Shown one piece after another: positions 11,278 to 23,813 of a stretch of 24,466 bases of DNA. How positions within the stretch are numbered: the stretch's first letter is position 1; every line of letters begins with the position of its first letter. Under the pieces are notes generated by a model. It made no database searches. It worked only from the letters and a program-made list of their open reading frames with translations, and was not told the DNA's origin. The position numbers and the translations under genes were made by a program. Source of the DNA: Saccoglossus kowalevskii (lineage: Eukaryota; Hemichordata; Enteropneusta; Harrimaniidae); contig NW_003112142.1 of assembly GCF_000003605.2 (NCBI RefSeq), positions 1-24,466 on the forward strand, read 5' to 3'.

Positions 11278-11893
11278 GAGTCCTGGACACAATGTAATCA
11301 AATCGTGGATACAATGTAATCAAGTCACAGACACAATATAATCGAGTCACGGACACAATGTAATCAAGTCACGGATACAATGTAATTTAGTCTTGGACAC
11401 AATGTAATCGAGTCAAGGACACAATGTAATCGAGTCACGGATACAATGTAATTGAATCCCGAACACAATGTAATCGAGTCAAGAACACAGTGTAATTGAG
11501 TCATGGATACAATGTAATATAGTCACAGACACAATGTAATCGAGTCACAAAGACAATGTAATCAAGTCATGAACACAATGTAATCAAGTCACAAACACAA
11601 TGTAATCGAGTCACGGACACAGTGTAATTGAGTCATGGACACAATGTAATAGAATCACGAACACAATGTAATAGAATCACGGACACAATGTATTTGAGTC
11701 ACAGACACAATGTATTCGAGTCACATACACAATGTAACCGAGTCAGGTACACATTGTAATTGAGTCATGGACACAATGTAATCGAGTCAGGTACACAATG
11801 TAATTGAGTCATGGACACAATGTAATCGAGTCATGGACACAATGTAATTGAGTCACGGACACAATGTAATCGAGTCATGGACACGATGTAATA
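11278..11893. repeat. B module, copy 3 (28 monomers, 616 bp)
   Basis: TAGTCTTGG is at 11388 and ACACGATG begins 602 bp in. Downstream it continues GTCACGGGCAC, then GAATCACGG, the path also used after 9849 and 13754. A private CACATTGTAATCTAG lies at about 11903. Confidence 0.9.
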
Positions 11894-12266
11894 GAATCAC
11901 AGACACATTGTAATCTAGTCATGGACACAATGTAATTAAGTCATGGACACAATGTAATTGAGTAATGGAAACAATGTAATTGAGTCACGGGCACAATGTA
12001 ATAGAATCACGGACACAATGTATTCGAGTCACGGACACAACATAATCGAGTCAGGTACACAAAGTAATTGAGTCATGGACACAATGTAATTGAGTCACGG
12101 ACACAATAAAATCGAGTCATGGACAAAATGTAATTGAGTCATGGACACAATGTAATCGAGTCATGGACACAATGTAATTGAGTCAGGGACACAATGTAAC
12201 TGAGTCATGGTCACATGTAATTGAGTCATGGACACAATGTAATTGAGTCATGGACACAATGTAATT

Positions 12267-12675
12267 CAGTCACGGACACTATGTAATTGAGTCACGGACA
12301 CAATAAAATCGAGTCATGGAGAAAATGTAATTGAGTCATGGCACAATGTAATTGAGTCACAGACACAATGTGATCGAGTCACAAACACAATGTAATCGAG
12401 TCACAGACACTAATTGAGTCATGGACACAATGTAATTGAGTCACAGACACAATGTAATCGAGTCACAAACACAATGTAATCGAGTCACAGACACTAATTG
12501 AGTCATGGACACAACGTAATTGAGTCATGGACACAACGTAATTGAGTCATGGGCACAACGTAATTGAGTCATGGACACAATGTAATTGAGTCAGGGACAC
12601 AATGTAACTGAGTCATGGACACAATGTAATTGAGTCATGGACACAATGTAATTGAGTCATGGACACAATGTAATT
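12267..12675. repeat. Single 409-bp unit
   Basis: Only one copy is present here. It corresponds to the second member of the pair elsewhere, because the GTCATGGTCAC monomer that ends the first member lies just before it (12202). The 18-bp monomers are at 12398 and 12482. The monomer before it reads TCACATG and has lost one A (21 bp). A private GTGATCG lies at about 12370. Confidence 0.9.
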
Positions 12676-13357
12676 GAGTCATGGACACAACATAATTGAG
12701 TCATGGGCACAACGTAATTGAGTCATGGACACAATGTAATCGAGTCAGGGACACAATGTAATTGAGTCAGGGACACAATGTAATTGAGTCATGGACACAA
12801 TGTAACTGAGTCATGGACACAATGTAATTGAGTCATGGACACAATGTAATTGAGTCATGGACACAATGTAATCTAGTCATGGACACAATGTAATTGAGTC
12901 ATGGACACAATGTAATTGAGTAATGGAAACAATGTAATTGAGTCACGGGCATAATGTAGTAGAATCACGGACACAGTGTATTCGAGTCACGGACACAACG
13001 TAATCGAGTCATGTACACAATGAAATTAAATCATAAACACAATGTAATTGAATCACAGACACAATGTATTCGAGTCACATACACAATGTAATCGAGTCAG
13101 GTACACATTGTAATTGAGTCATGGACACAATGTAATCGAGTCACGGACACTATGTAATCGAGTCACGGACACAATAAAATCGAGTCATGGACAAAATGTA
13201 ATTGAGTCATGGACACAATGTAATCGAGTCATGGACACAATGTAATTGAGTCATGGAAACAATTTAATCGAGTCATGGACACAATGTAATAGAATCACAG
13301 ACACAATGTAATCTAGTCATGGACACAATGTAATTGAGTCATGGACACAATGTAATT

Positions 13358-13599
13358 GAGTAATGGAAACAATGTAATTGAGTCACGGACACAATGTAAT
13401 CGAGTCATGGATACAATGTAATAGAATCACAGACACAATGTAATCTAGTCATGGACACAATGTAATTGAGTCATGGACATAATGTAATTGAGTAATGGAA
13501 ACAATGTAATTGAGTCACGGACACAATGTAATCGAGTCATGGATACAATGTAATAGAATCACAGACACAATGTAATCTAGTCATGGACACAATGTAATT
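13358..13599. repeat. D units of 132 and 110 bp
   Basis: GAGTAATGG starts at 13358, 13490 and 13600. The short second period is the same as at 11014-11123. The pair leads 154 bp later into the B module at 13754, which is 2,476 bp from the B module at 11278. Confidence 0.87.
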
Positions 13600-13753
13600 G
13601 AGTAATGGAAACAATGTAATTGAGTCACGGGCATAATGTAATAGAATCACGGACACAGTGTATTCGAGTCACGGACACAACGTAATCGAGTCAGATACAC
13701 AATGTAATTAAATCATAAACACAATGTAATTGAGTCACGGACACAATGTAATC

Positions 13754-14369
13754 GAGTCCTGGACACAATGTAATCAAATCGTGGATACAATGTAATCAAG
13801 TCACAGACACAATATAATCGAGTCACGGACACAATGTAATCAAGTCACGGATACAATGTAATTTAGTCTTGGACACAATGTAATCGAGTCAAGGACACAA
13901 TGTAATCGAGTCACGGATACAATGTAATTGAATCCCGAACACAATGTAATCGAGTCAAGAACACAGTGTAATTGAGTCATGGATACAATGTAATATAGTC
14001 ACAGACACAATGTAATCGAGTCACAAAGACAATGTAATCAAGTCATGAGCACAATGTAATCAAGTCACAAACACAATGTAATCGACTCACGGACACAGTG
14101 TAATTGAGTCATGGACACAATGTAATAGAATCACGAACACAATGTAATAGAATCACGGACACAATGTATTTGAGTCACAGACACAATGTATTCGAGTCAC
14201 ATACACAATGTAACCGAGTCAGGTACACATTGTAATTGAGTCATGGACACAATGTAATCGAGTCAGGTACACAATGTAATTGAGTCATGGACACAATGTA
14301 ATCGAGTCATGGACACAATGTAATTGAGTCACGGACACAATGTAATCGAGTCATGGACACGATGTAATA
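13754..14369. repeat. B module, copy 4 (28 monomers, 616 bp)
   Basis: TAGTCTTGG is at 13864 and ACACGATG begins 602 bp in. It shares GTCATGAGCAC (about 14043) and the downstream GAGTCACGCGCAC (14458) with the copy at 9849. It has a private CGACTCACGG at about 14083. Confidence 0.9.
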
Positions 14370-15233
14370 GAATCACAGACACAATGTAATCTAGTCATGG
14401 ACACAATGTAATTAAGTCATGGACACAATGTAATTGAGTAATGGAAACAATGTAATTGAGTCACGCGCACAATGTAATAGAATCACGGACACAATGTATT
14501 CGAGTCACGGACACAACATAATCGAGTCAGGTACACAATGTAATTGAGTCATGGACACAATGTAATTGAGTCACGGACACTATGTAATTGAGTCACGGAC
14601 ACAATAAAATCGAGTCATGGACAAAATGTAATTGAGTCATGGACACAATGTAATCGAGTCATGGACACAATGTAATAGAATCACGGACACAATGTAACAG
14701 AATCACGGACACAATGTAAGCTAGTCACGGACACAATGTAATTGAGTCATGAACACAATGTAATTGAGTCAGGGAAACAATGTAATTGAGTCACGGACAC
14801 AATGTAATAGAGTCATGGACACAATGTAATAGAATCACAGACACAATGTAATCTAGTCATGGACACAATGTAATTGAGTCATGGACACAATGTAATTGAG
14901 TAATGGAAACAATGTAATTGAGTCACGGGCACAATGTAATAGAGTCATGGAAACAATTTAATTGTAATTGAGTCACGGACACAATGTAATCGAGTCATGG
15001 ATACAATGTAATAGAATCATGGACACAATGTAATATAGTCATGGACACAATGTAATTGAGTCATGGACACAATATAATTGAGTAATGGAAACAATGTAAT
15101 TGAGTCACGGGCACTATGTAATAGAATCACGGACACAGTGTATTCGAGTCACGGACACAACGTAATCGAGTCAGATACACAATGTAATTAAATCATAAAC
15201 ACAATGTAATTGAGTCACGGACACAATGTAATC

Positions 15234-15849
15234 GAGTCCTGGACACAATGTAATCAAATCGTGGATACAATGTAATCAAGTCACAGACACAATATAATCG
15301 AGTCACGGACACAATGTAATCAAGTCACGGATACAATGTAATTTAGTCTTGGACACAATGTAATCGAGTCAAGGACACAATGTAATCGAGTCACGGATAC
15401 AATGTAATTGAATCCCGAACACAATGTAATCGAGTCAAGAACACAGTGTAATTGAGTCATGGATACAATGTAATATAGTCACAGACACAATGTAATCGAG
15501 TCACAAAGACAATGTAATCAAGTCATGAACACAATGTAATCAAGTCACAAACACAATGTAATCGAGTCACGGACACAGTGTAATTGAGTCATGGACACAA
15601 TGTAATAGAATCACGAACACAATGTAATAGAATCACGGACACAATGTATTTGAGTCACAGACACAATGTAATCGAGTCACATACACAATGTAACCGAGTC
15701 AGGTACACATTGTAATTGAGTCATGGACACAATGTAATCGAGTCAGGTACACAATGTAATTGAGTCATGGACACAATGTAATCGAGTCATGGACACAATG
15801 TAATTGAGTCACGGACACAATGTAATCGAGTCATGGACACGATGTAATA
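15234..15849. repeat. B module, copy 5 (28 monomers, 616 bp)
   Basis: TAGTCTTGG is at 15344 and ACACGATG begins 602 bp in. It lies 1,480 bp after copy 4, which is 67 monomers plus the six extra bases of one 28-bp monomer (14942). The monomer ending GTAATCGAGTCACATAC at about 15665 reads GTATTC in the other copies. Downstream it enters the 28-bp monomer at 15960, like copies 1 and 6. Confidence 0.9.
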
Positions 15850-16829
15850 GAATCACAGACACAATGTAATCTAGTCATGGACACAATGTAATTAAGTCAT
15901 GGACACAATGTAATTGAGTAATGGAAACAATGTAATTGAGTCACGGGCACAATGTAATAGAGTCATGGAAACAATTTAATTGTAATTGAGTCACGGACAC
16001 AATGTAATCGAGTCATGGACACAATGTAATAGAATCACAGACACAATGTAATCTAGTCATGGACACAATGTAATTGAGTCATGGACACAATGTAATTGAG
16101 TAATGGAAACAATGTAATTGAGTCACGGGCACAATGTAATAGAATCACGGACACAATGTATTCGAGTCACGGACACAACATAATCGAGTCAGGTACACAA
16201 TGTAATTGAGTCATGGACACAATGTAATTGAGTCACGGACACTATGTAATTGAGTCACGGACACTATGTAATTGAGTCACGGACACAATAAAATCGAGTC
16301 ATGGACAAAATGTAATTGAGTCATGGACACAATGTAATCGAGTCATGGACACAATGTAATTGAGTCATGGAAACAATTTAATTGTAATTGAGTCATGGAC
16401 ACAATGTAATCGAGTCATGGACACAATGTAATAGAATCACGGACACAATGTAACCTAGTCACGGACACAATGTAATTGAGTCATGGACACAATGTAATCG
16501 AGTCATGGACACAATGTAATTGAGTAATGGAAACAATGTAATTGAGTCACGGGCACTATGTAATAGAATCACGGACACAGTGTATTCGAGTCACGGACAC
16601 AACGTAATCGAGTCAGATACACAATGTAATAGAATCACAGACACAATGTAATCTAGTCATGGACACAATGTAATTGAGTCATGGACACAATGTAATTGAG
16701 TAATGGAAACAATGTAATTGAGTCACGGGCACAATGTAATAGAATCACGGACACAATGTAATCTAGTCACGGACACAACGTAATCGAGTCAGGTACACAA
16801 TGTAATTGAGTCATGGACACAATGTAATT

Positions 16830-17647
16830 CAGTCACGGACACTATGTAATTGAGTCACGGACACAATAAAATCGAGTCATGGAGAAAATGTAATTGAGTC
16901 ATGGCACAATGTAATTGAGTCACAGACACAATGTAATCGAGTCACAAACACAATGTAATCGAGTCACAGACACTAATTGAGTCATGGACACAATGTAATT
17001 GAGTCACAGACACAATGTAATCGAGTCACAAACACAATGTAATCGAGTCACAGACACTAATTGAGTCATGGACACAACGTAATTGAGTCATGGACACAAC
17101 GTAATTGAGTCATGGGCACAACGTAATTGAGTCATGGACACAATGTAATCGAGTCAGGGACACAATGTAACTGAGTCATGGACACAATGTAATTGAGTCA
17201 TGGACACAATGTAATTGAGTCATGGACACAATGTAATTCAGTCACGGACACTATGTAATTGAGTCACGGACACAATGTAATCGAGTCATGGAGAAAATGT
17301 AATTGAGTCATGGCACAATGTAATTGAGTCACAGACACAATGTAATCGAGTCACAAACACAATGTAATCGAGTCACAGACACTAATTGAGTCATGGACAC
17401 AATGTAATTGAGTCACAGACACAATGTAATCGAGTCACAAACACAATGTAATCGAGTCACAGACACTAATTGAGTCATGGACACAACGTAATTGAGTCAT
17501 GGACACAACGTAATTGAGTCATGGGCACAACGTAATTGAGTCATGGACACAATGTAATCGAGTCATGGACACAATGTAACTGAGTCATGGACACAATGTA
17601 ATTGAGTCATGGACACAATGTAATTGAGTCATGGACACAACATAATT
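16830..17647. repeat. Two tandem copies of the 409-bp unit
   Basis: Copies are 16830-17238 and 17239-17647. The 18-bp monomers are at 16961, 17045, 17370 and 17454. Unlike the other pairs, the first copy ends with GTCATGGACAC rather than GTCATGGTCAC, and the AATAAAATC monomer of the second copy reads AATGTAATC. Both changes move toward the canonical monomer. Confidence 0.9.
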
Positions 17648-17735
17648 GAGTCATGGGCACAACGTAATTGAGTCATGGACACAATGTAATCGAGTCAGGG
17701 ACACAATGTAATTGAGTCAGGGACACAATGTAATT

Positions 17736-18160
17736 GAGTCATGGACACAATGTAACTGAGTCATGGACACAATGTAATTGAGTCATGGACACAATGTAAT
17801 TGAGTCATGGACACAATGTAATTGAGTCATGGACACAATGTAATTGAGTCATGGACACAATGTAATTGAGTCATGGACACAATGTAATTCAGTCATGGAC
17901 ACAACATAATTGAGTGATGGGCACAACATAATTGAGTGATGGACACAATGTAATCGAGTCAGGGACACAATGTAATCGAGTCAGGGACACAATGTAATTG
18001 AGTCATGGACACAACGTAATTGAGTCACGGACACAATGTAATTGAGTCATGGACACAATGTAATTGAGTCATGGACACAATGTAATTGAGTCATGGACAC
18101 AATGTAATTGAGTCATGGACACAACGTAATTGAGTCACGGACACAATGTAATTGAGTCAT
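17736..18160. repeat. Homogenised run of canonical monomers
   Basis: Six identical canonical monomers stand in a row at 17758-17889. After a short interruption, further near-identical GTCATGG and GTCACGG monomers follow to about 18160. The interruption carries GAGTGATGG at 17912 and 17934, a variant not seen elsewhere. This is the longest exact monomer run I found, and it has no counterpart in the other superblocks. Confidence 0.8.
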
Positions 18161-18218
18161 GGACACAATGTAATCTAGTCATGGACACAATGTAATTGAG
18201 TCATGGACACAATGTAAT

Positions 18219-18482
18219 GAGTAATGGAAACAATGTAATTGAGTCACGGACACAATGTAATCGAGTCATGGATACAATGTAATAGAATCACAGACACAAT
18301 GTAATCTAGTAATGGACACAATGTAATTGAGTCATGGACATAATGTAATTGAGTAATGGAAACAATGTAATTGAGTCACGGACACAATGTAATCGAGTCA
18401 TGGATACAATGTAATAGAATCACAGACACAATGTAATCTAGTCATGGACACAATGTAATTGAGTCATGGACACAATGTAATT
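18219..18482. repeat. Two tandem 132-bp D units
   Basis: GAGTAATGG starts at 18219, 18351 and 18483. The monomer just before the first is 21 bp (GTAATGAG, one T lost). TAGTAATGG at 18306 is shared only with 23901, exactly 5,595 bp away. The pair leads 154 bp later into the C module at 18637. Confidence 0.87.
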
Positions 18483-18636
18483 GAGTAATGGAAACAATGT
18501 AATTGAGTCACGGGCATAATGTAATAGAATCACGGACACAGTGTATTCGAGTCACGGACACAACGTAATCGAGTCATGTACACAATGAAATTAAATCATA
18601 AACACAATGTAATTGAATCAAGGACACAATGTAATC

Positions 18637-18856
18637 GAGTCCTGGACACAATGTAATCAAATCGTGGATACAATATAATCAAGTCACAAACACAATGTAA
18701 TCGAGTCACGGACACAGTGTAATTGAGTCATGGACACAATGTAATAGAATTACGAACACAATGTAATAGAATCACGGACACAATGTATTTGAGTCACAGA
18801 CACAATGTATTCGAGTCACGGACACAATAAAATCGAGCCATGGACAAAATGTAATT
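18637..18856. repeat. C module, copy 1 (10 monomers, 220 bp)
   Basis: This is an A-type module with a 198-bp internal deletion of exactly nine monomers. GAGTCCTGG and AAATCGTGGATAC are followed by AATATAATC and then directly by AAGTCACAAAC, which is monomer 12 of A. Private changes are GAATTACGAAC (about 18749) and GAGCCATGG (18835); both recur in the copy at 24232. Confidence 0.87.
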
Positions 18857-19886
18857 GAGTCATGGACACAATGTAATCGAGTCATGGACACAATGTAATT
18901 GAGTCATGGAAACAATTTAATTGTAATTGAGTCACGGACACAATGTAATCGAGTCATGGACACAATGTAATAGAATCACAGACACAATGTAATCTAGTCA
19001 TGGACACAATGTAATTGAGTCATGGACACAATGTAATTGAGTAATGGAAACAATGTAATTGAGTCACGGGCACAATGTAAGAGAATCACGGACACAATGT
19101 ATTCGAGTCACGGACACAACGTAATCGAGTCAGGTACACAATGTAATTGAGTCATGGACACAATGTAATTGAGTAACGGACACTATGTAATTGAGTCACG
19201 GACACAATAAAATCGAGTCATGGAGAAAATGTAATTGAGTCATGGACACAATGTAATTGAGTCATGGAAACAATTTAATTGTAATTGAGTCATGGACACA
19301 ATGTAATCGAGTCATGGACACAATGTAATAGAATCACGGACACAATGTAACAGAATCACGGACACAATGTAAGCTAGTCACGGACACAATGTAATTGAGT
19401 CATGAACACAATGTAATTGAGTCAGGGAAACAATGTAATTGAGTCACGGACACAATGTAATAGAGTCATGGACACAATGTAATAGAATCACAGACACAAT
19501 GTAATCTAGTCATGGACACAATGTAATTGAGTCATGGACACAATGTAATTGAGTAATGGAAACAATGTAATTGAGTCACGGGCACAATGTAATAGAGTCA
19601 TGGAAACAATTTAATTGTAATTGAGTCACGGACACAATGTAATCGAGTCATGGATACAATGTAATAGAATCATGGACACAATGTAATCTAGTCATGGACA
19701 CAATGTAATTGAGTCATGGACACAATATAATTGAGTAATGGAAACAATGTAATTGAGTCACGGGCACTATGTAATAGAATCACGGACACAGTGTATTCGA
19801 GTCACGGACACAACGTAATCGAGTCAGATACACAATGTAATTAAATCATAAACACAATGTAATTGAGTCACGGACACAATGTAATC

Positions 19887-20502
19887 GAGTCCTGGACACA
19901 ATGTAATCAAATCGTGGATACAATGTAATCAAGTCACAGACACAATATAATCGAGTCACGGACACAATGTAATCAAGTCACGGATACAATGTAATTTAGT
20001 CTTGGACACAATGTAATCGAGTCAAGGACACAATGTAATCGAGTCACGGATACTATGTAATTGAATCCCGAACACAATGTAATCGAGTCAAGAACACAGT
20101 GTAATTGAGTCATGGATACAATGTAATATAGTCACAGACACAATGTAATCGAGTCACAAAGACAATGTAATCAAGTCATGAACACAATGTAATCAAGTCA
20201 CAAACACAATGTAATCGAGTCACGGACACAGTGTAATTGAGTCATGGACACAATGTAATAGAATCACGAACACAATGTAATAGAATCACGGACACAATGT
20301 ATTTGAGTCACAGACACAATGTATTCGAGTCACATACACAATGTAACCGAGTCAGGTACACATTGTAATTGAGTCATGGACACAATGTAATCGAGTCAGG
20401 TACACAATGTAATTGAGTCATGGACACAATGTAATCGAGTCATGGACACAATGTAATTGAGTCACGGACACAATGTAATCGAGTCATGGACACGATGTAA
20501 TA
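19887..20502. repeat. B module, copy 6 (28 monomers, 616 bp)
   Basis: TAGTCTTGG is at 19997 and ACACGATG begins 602 bp in. A private GGATACTATG lies at about 20049, where the other copies have GGATACAATG. Flanks match copy 5 at offset 4,653. Confidence 0.9.
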
Positions 20503-21438
20503 GAATCACAGACACAATGTAATCTAGTCATGGACACAATGTAATTAAGTCATGGACACAATGTAATTGAGTAATGGAAACAATGTAATTGAGTCACGGG
20601 CACAATGTAATAGAGTCATGGAAACAATTTAATTGTAATTGAGTCACGGACACAATGTAATCGAGTCATGGACACAATGTAATAGAATCACAGACACAAT
20701 GTAATCTAGTCATGGACACAATGTAATTGAGTCATGGACACAATGTAATTGAGTAATGGAAACAATGTAATTGAGTCACGGGCACAATGTAATAGAATCA
20801 CGGACACAATGTATTCGAGTCACGGACACAACATAATCGAGTCAGGTACACAATGTAATTGAGTCATGGACACAATGTAATTGAGTCACGGACACTATGT
20901 AATTGAGTCACGGACACAATAAAATCGAGTCATGGACAAAATGTAATTGAGTCATGGACACAATGTAATCGAGTCATGGACACAATGTAATTGAGTCATG
21001 GAAACAATTTAATTGTAATTGAGTCATGGACACAATGTAATCGAGTCATGGACACAATGTAATAGAATCACGGACACAATGTAACCTAGTCACGGACACA
21101 ATGTAATTGAGTCATGGACACAATGTAATCGAGTCATGGACACAATGTAATTGAGTAATGGAAACAATGTAATTGAGTCACGGGCACTATGTAATAGAAT
21201 CACGGACACAGTGTATTCGAGTCACGGACACAACGTAATCGAGTCAGATACACAATGTAATAGAATCACAGACACAATGTAATCTAGTCATGGACACAAT
21301 GTAATTGAGTAATGGAAACAATGTAATTGAGTCACGGGCACAATGTAATAGAATCACGGACACAATGTAATCTAGTCACGGACACAACGTAATCGAGTCA
21401 GGTACACAATGTAATTGAGTCATGGACACAATGTAATT

Positions 21439-22256
21439 CAGTCACGGACACTATGTAATTGAGTCACGGACACAATAAAATCGAGTCATGGAGAAAATGT
21501 AATTGAGTCATGGCACAATGTAATTGAGTCACAGACACAATGTAATCGAGTCACAAACACAATGTAATCGAGTCACAGACACTAATTGAGTCATGGACAC
21601 AATGTAATTGAGTCACAGACACAATGTAATCGAGTCACAAACACAATGTAATCGAGTCACAGACACTAATTGAGTCATGGACACAACGTAATTGAGTCAT
21701 GGACACAACGTAATTGAGTCATGGGCACAACGTAATTGAGTCATGGACACAATGTAATCGAGTCAGGGACACAATGTAACTGAGTCATGGTCACAATGTA
21801 ATTGAGTCATGGACACAATGTAATTGAGTCATGGACACAATGTAATTCAGTCACGGACACTATGTAATTGAGTCACGGACACAATAAAATCGAGTCATGG
21901 AGAAAATGTAATTGAGTCATGGCACAATGTAATTGAGTCACAGACACAATGTAATCGAGTCACAAACACAATGTAATCGAGTCACAGACACTAATTGAGT
22001 CATGGACACAATGTAATTGAGTCACAGACACAATGTAATCGAGTCACAAACACAATGTAATCGAGTCACAGACACTAATTGAGTCATGGACACAACGTAA
22101 TTGAGTCATGGACACAACGTAATTGAGTCATGGGCACAACGTAATTGAGTCATGGACACAATGTAATCGAGTCAGGGACACAATGTAACTGAGTCATGGA
22201 CACAATGTAATTGAGTCATGGACACAATGTAATTGAGTCATGGACACAATGTAATT
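21439..22256. repeat. Two tandem copies of the 409-bp unit
   Basis: Copies are 21439-21847 and 21848-22256. The 18-bp monomers are at 21570, 21654, 21979 and 22063. The structure equals that at 1373 and 6313, including GTCATGGTCAC near the end of the first copy. The segment after it (to about 22.7 kb) follows the path of 2191-2640. Confidence 0.9.
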
Positions 22257-23136
22257 GAGTCATGGACACAACATAATTGAGTCATGGGCACAACGTAATT
22301 GAGTAATGGACACAATGTAATCGAGTCAGGGACACAATGTAATTGAGTCAGGGACACAATGTAATTGAGTCAAGGACACAATGTAACTGAGTCATGGACA
22401 CAATGTAATTGAGTCATGGACACAATGTAATTGAGTCATGGACACAATGTAATCTAGTCATGGACACAATGTAATTGAGTCATGGACACAATGTAATTGA
22501 GTAATGGAAACAATGTAATTGAGTCACGGGCATAATGTAATAGAATCACGGACACAGTGTATTCGAGTCACGGACACAACGTAATCGAGTCATGTACACA
22601 ATGAAATTAAATCATAAACACAATGTAATTGAATCACAGACACAATGTATTCGAGTCACATACACAATGTAATCGAGTCAGGTACACATTGTAATTGAGT
22701 CATGGACACAATGTAATCGAATCACGGACACTATGTAATCGAGTCACGGACACAATGTAACAGAATCACGGACACAATGTAACCTAGTCACGGACACAAT
22801 GTAATTGAGTCATGGACACAATGTAATTGAGTCATGGAAACAATGTAATTGAGTCACGGACACAATGTAATAGAGTCACGGACACAATGTAATAGAGTCA
22901 TGGACACAATGTAATAGAATCACAGACACAATGTAATCTAGTCATGGACACAATGTAATTGAGTCATGGACACAATGTAATTGAGTAATGGAAACAATGT
23001 AATTGAGTCACGGGCACAATGTAATAGAATCACGGACACAGTGTATTCGAGTCACGGACACAACGTAATCGAGTCAGGTACACAATGTAATTAAATCATA
23101 AACACAATGTAATTGAGTCACGGACACAATGTAATC

Positions 23137-23549
23137 GAGTCCTGGACACAATGTAATCAAATCGTGGATACAATGTAATCAAGTCACAGACACAATATAA
23201 TCGAGTCACGGACACAATGTAATCAAGTCACGGATACAATGTAATTTAGTAACGGATACAATGTAATTGAGTCCCGAACACAATGTAATCGAGTCAAGAA
23301 CACAGTGTAATTGAGTCATGGATACAATGTAATATAGTCACAGACACAATGTAATCGAGTCACAAAGACAATGTAATCAAGTCATGAACACAATGTAATC
23401 AAGTCACAAACACAATCGTGTCACGGACACAATGTAATTGAGTCATGGACACAATGTAATAGAATCACGAACACAATGTAATAGAATCACGGACACAATG
23501 TATTTGACTCACAGACACAATGTATTCGAGTCACATACACAATGTAATC
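23137..23549. repeat. Shortened B-like module
   Basis: The module starts at GAGTCCTGG and keeps the B-type fifth monomer. It then fuses two monomers (TAGTAACGGATAC at 23247) with loss of 44 bp, so the TAGTCTTGG marker is absent. A second lesion at about 23410-23425 reads ACACAATCGTGTCACGG, with about five bases lost and a 17-bp monomer left. GAGTCACATAC lies 391 bp in, which is 18 x 22 minus 5. After 23549 it switches to the path of 2600-2750. Confidence 0.8.
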
Positions 23550-23813
23550 GAGTCAGGTACACATTGTAATTGAGTCATGGACACAATGTAATCAAGTCAC
23601 GGACACTATGTAATCGAGTCACGGACACAATAAAATCGAGTCATGGACAAAATGTAATTGAGTCATGGACACAATGTAATCGAGTCATGGACACAATGTA
23701 ATTGAGTCATGGAAACAATTTAATCGAGTCATGGACACAATGTAATAGAATCACAGACACAATGTAATCTAGTCATGGACACAATGTAATTGAGTCATGG
23801 ACACAATGTAATT

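Larger units (their letters stand above)
6313..12266. repeat. Superblock 2 (5,954 bp, with an extra B module)
   Basis: The order is 409-bp pair, D units (7835-8098), A module (8253), long-monomer region, a partial second copy of the pre-A segment (about 9257-9620), B (9849), D units (10882-11123), B (11278) and the junction at about 12.17 kb. The two B modules are 1,429 bp apart, which is 65 monomers less one base (the 21-bp monomer GAGTCAGTACAC at 10620-10640). The extra B-bearing segment explains why this block is longer than the others. Confidence 0.75.
12267..16829. repeat. Superblock 3 (4,563 bp, one 409-bp unit missing)
   Basis: The order is single 409-bp unit, D units (13358-13599), B (13754), long-monomer region, B (15234) and long-monomer region, then the pair at 16830. 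Adding back a 409-bp copy gives 4,972 bp, close to the 4,940 bp of superblock 1. A B module occupies the place where superblocks 1 and 2 have A. Confidence 0.75.
14634..17800. repeat. Second long direct duplication, left copy
   Basis: This segment pairs with 19287 to about 22430. The offset is 4,653 at first (the rare GTAAGCTAG at 14716/19369 and GAGTCCTGG at 15234/19887) and 4,609 at the 409-bp units (16830/21439). The 44-bp change is two monomers: a doubled CACTATG monomer here at about 16232-16275, and a missing GTCATGG monomer in the right copy near 21305. The right limit is approximate, because both sides run into canonical monomers. Confidence 0.82.
16830..21438. repeat. Superblock 4 (4,609 bp)
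   Basis: The order is 409-bp pair, a run of nearly pure canonical monomers (about 17.74-18.16 kb), D units (18219-18482), C module (18637), long-monomer region, B (19887) and long-monomer region, then the next pair at 21439. The C module replaces the A or B of earlier blocks, and the canonical run is found only here. Confidence 0.75.
19287..22430. repeat. Second long direct duplication, right copy
   Basis: This is the partner of 14634 to about 17800. It has lost one monomer near 21305 and has GAGTAACGG at about 19172 just upstream of its left limit. It has GTCATGGTCAC (21783) where the left copy reads GTCATGGACAC, so the left copy has probably changed since the duplication. Confidence 0.82.
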
